A stretch of DNA of 7,436 bases from an uncultured Alistipes sp. (GTDB lineage: Bacteria; Bacteroidota; Bacteroidia; Bacteroidales; Rikenellaceae), in the NCBI GenBank assembly GCA_949840605.1, contig CATKXN010000137.1:1-7436 (forward strand), given 5' to 3'. A model generated the notes under the pieces. It had not been told where the DNA came from. It saw nothing but the letters and a program-made list of their open reading frames with translations, and did not search any database. The translations under genes and the position numbers were made by a program. Below, one piece after another: positions 6,228 through 7,436 of this stretch (its first letter is position 1; every line of letters begins with the position of its first letter).

Positions 6228-7340
6228 ATGAAGAAATTCCTCAAGATTCTCGCAGCCGTCGTTTTTGTCGCGCTCCTGCTCGGAACCTTCTGGTTCCTGT
6301 GGAAGAAAACCCGTCCGGTAAAGGTCGTCTACTCGATCGTCGAACCCAAACTGGACACGCTCAAACAGTTCGTGGTGGCCACGGGCAAGGTCGAACCGCG
6401 CGACGAAGTCCTGATCAAGCCCCAGATCTCGGGCATCATCTCCGACGTCTACAAGGAGGCCGGTCAGTCGGTGCGCAAGGGCGAGATCATCGCCACGGTG
6501 AAGGTCGTTCCCGAAATGGGCCAGCTCTCGAGCGCCGAATCGCGCGTGTCGGTGGCTGAAATTTCGCTGGCGCAGACCCGCCGCGAGCACGACCGCACGA
6601 CGGCCCTGCATGAAAAAGGGGTCGTTTCGAACGAGGAGGCCGAGCAGAGCCGCACCGCTCTCGCGAAAGCCGAGGAGGAGCTGCAGAATGCCAAAGAAAA
6701 CCTCGAAATCGTGAAGAACGGCATTTCGAGTCGCTTCAAAGAGCTGAGCAACACGCAGATCCGTTCGACGATCGACGGCATGATCCTCGACGTGCCGATC
6801 AAGGTCGGCAACTCGGTGATCCAGGCCAACACGTTCAACGACGGCACGACGATCGCCACGGTGGCCGACATGTCGAACATGCTCTTCCGGGGCAACGTCG
6901 ACGAGACGGACGTAGGCAAGCTCCGGGAGGGCATGCCCGTGAAACTCACCATCGGCGCGCTGCAGAACGTCGAGCTGGACGCCCGGCTGGAGTACGTCTC
7001 GCCGAAAGCCGCCGAGGACAACGGCGTGGTGCTATTCGAGGTCAAGGCGGCCGTGACGGTGCCGTCCGAAGTCTTCGTGCGGGCGGGCTACAGCGCCAAC
7101 GCCAGCGTGATGATCGAGAGCCGCGAAGGGGTGCTGAGCCTTCCGGAGAGCACCGTGGAGTTCGAGGACGGCAAGAGCTACGTCCATGTGCTGACCGGCG
7201 CCGAAGGGGCCGAGGAGCAGACCTTCGACAAACGCGAGGTGCAGCTCGGTCTCTCGGACGGCATGAACATCGAGATCAGGGAGGGCGTGACCGTCGGGGA
7301 GAAGATCCGCGGCGCCAAGGAGGACAAAAAGAAAAAGTAA
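6228..7340 (+). CDS. MacA/HlyD-family periplasmic adaptor (membrane fusion protein)
   Basis: This 370-residue protein should bridge the inner-membrane permeases and an outer-membrane channel. Residues 5-24 form one hydrophobic N-terminal segment with a lysine-rich cytoplasmic start (MKKFLK) and no lipobox, so it is probably a membrane anchor. It is followed by the first lipoyl half at about 55-92, a short alpha-hairpin or coiled coil at about 97-170 rich in Glu, Ala, Lys and Arg, the second lipoyl half at about 175-200, a beta-barrel domain at about 208-300, and a membrane-proximal domain to about 360. The very basic KEDKKKK tail ends the chain. The order ATPase, permease, permease, adaptor, channel supports a MacA-like role. 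The 42-base spacer upstream lacks a Shine-Dalgarno and instead holds an AT-rich repeat. Confidence 0.93.
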   Translation: MKKFLKILAAVVFVALLLGTFWFLWKKTRPVKVVYSIVEPKLDTLKQFVVATGKVEPRDEVLIKPQISGIISDVYKEAGQSVRKGEIIATVKVVPEMGQLSSAESRVSVAEISLAQTRREHDRTTALHEKGVVSNEEAEQSRTALAKAEEELQNAKENLEIVKNGISSRFKELSNTQIRSTIDGMILDVPIKVGNSVIQANTFNDGTTIATVADMSNMLFRGNVDETDVGKLREGMPVKLTIGALQNVELDARLEYVSPKAAEDNGVVLFEVKAAVTVPSEVFVRAGYSANASVMIESREGVLSLPESTVEFEDGKSYVHVLTGAEGAEEQTFDKREVQLGLSDGMNIEIREGVTVGEKIRGAKEDKKKK

Positions 7341-7355
7341 CCGCAAAAACACCGT

Positions 7356-7436
7356 ATGATGAAAACCGGCATCTTACTCGCAGCGCTGGTCGCCGCCTCC
7401 GCGGCCTGTGCGCAGAGTGCGGCTCCCGAGGGCTCC
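7356..7436 (+). CDS. start of a secreted protein, probably TolC-like outer-membrane efflux channel (cut by window edge)
   Basis: An open frame begins with ATG 15 bases after the adaptor stop and runs off the window after 27 codons. It encodes a typical export signal: MMKTG, a hydrophobic run of Ile, Leu, Ala and Val, then ASAACAQSAAPEGS. A signal peptidase I cut after ACA or AQ is plausible; SAAC could instead be a weak lipobox. No mature-domain sequence is visible, so the TolC assignment rests only on position, since MacAB-type operons in this phylum commonly include an outer-membrane efflux protein. The ATG at 7359 is an alternative start. Confidence 0.7.
   Translation, partial: MMKTGILLAALVAASAACAQSAAPEGS

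Overview
The window looks like chromosomal DNA from a high-GC member of the Bacteroidales, most likely Alistipes or a close relative. Three things support this: GC-rich coding sequence beside AT-rich spacers, starts without clear Shine-Dalgarno sequences, and a promoter of the Bacteroidetes type (TTG, 19 bases, then TAnnTTTG) ahead of the transporter operon. The genus comes from the overall look of the proteins and was not confirmed by a search.

Bases 5-2619 hold a two-gene unit on the + strand: a fold-type I PLP-dependent aminotransferase followed 8 bases later by an acetyl-CoA hydrolase / 4-hydroxybutyrate CoA-transferase family enzyme. The pairing suggests amino-acid fermentation, in which an amino acid is turned into a 2-oxo acid and a downstream acid or CoA thioester is handled by CoA transfer. 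The substrates cannot be read from the sequence.

Bases 2620-2805 form an AT-rich spacer with one well-formed promoter and a perfect 11-base inverted repeat that begins on the last base of the -7 element. It is a candidate operator.

Bases 2806-7436 carry a MacAB-type tripartite efflux or export operon in split form: a stand-alone ATPase, two full-length MacB/FtsX-type permeases of identical length (419 aa each), a MacA/HlyD-type periplasmic adaptor, and the first 27 codons of a secreted protein that is probably the TolC-like outer-membrane channel. The two permeases are probably old tandem duplicates and could form a heterodimer driven by one ATPase dimer. The ATPase and first permease overlap by four bases. 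The two permeases are separated by 174 bases holding a palindromic repeat and a possible reverse-strand promoter. A small AT-rich tandem repeat sits before the adaptor gene.

No tRNA, rRNA, CRISPR array or transposase gene was seen, and no gene-free stretch exceeds 300 bases. I see no clearly novel system here. The most interesting points are non-coding: the promoter-overlapping inverted repeat and the repeat-bearing gap that splits the permease pair.
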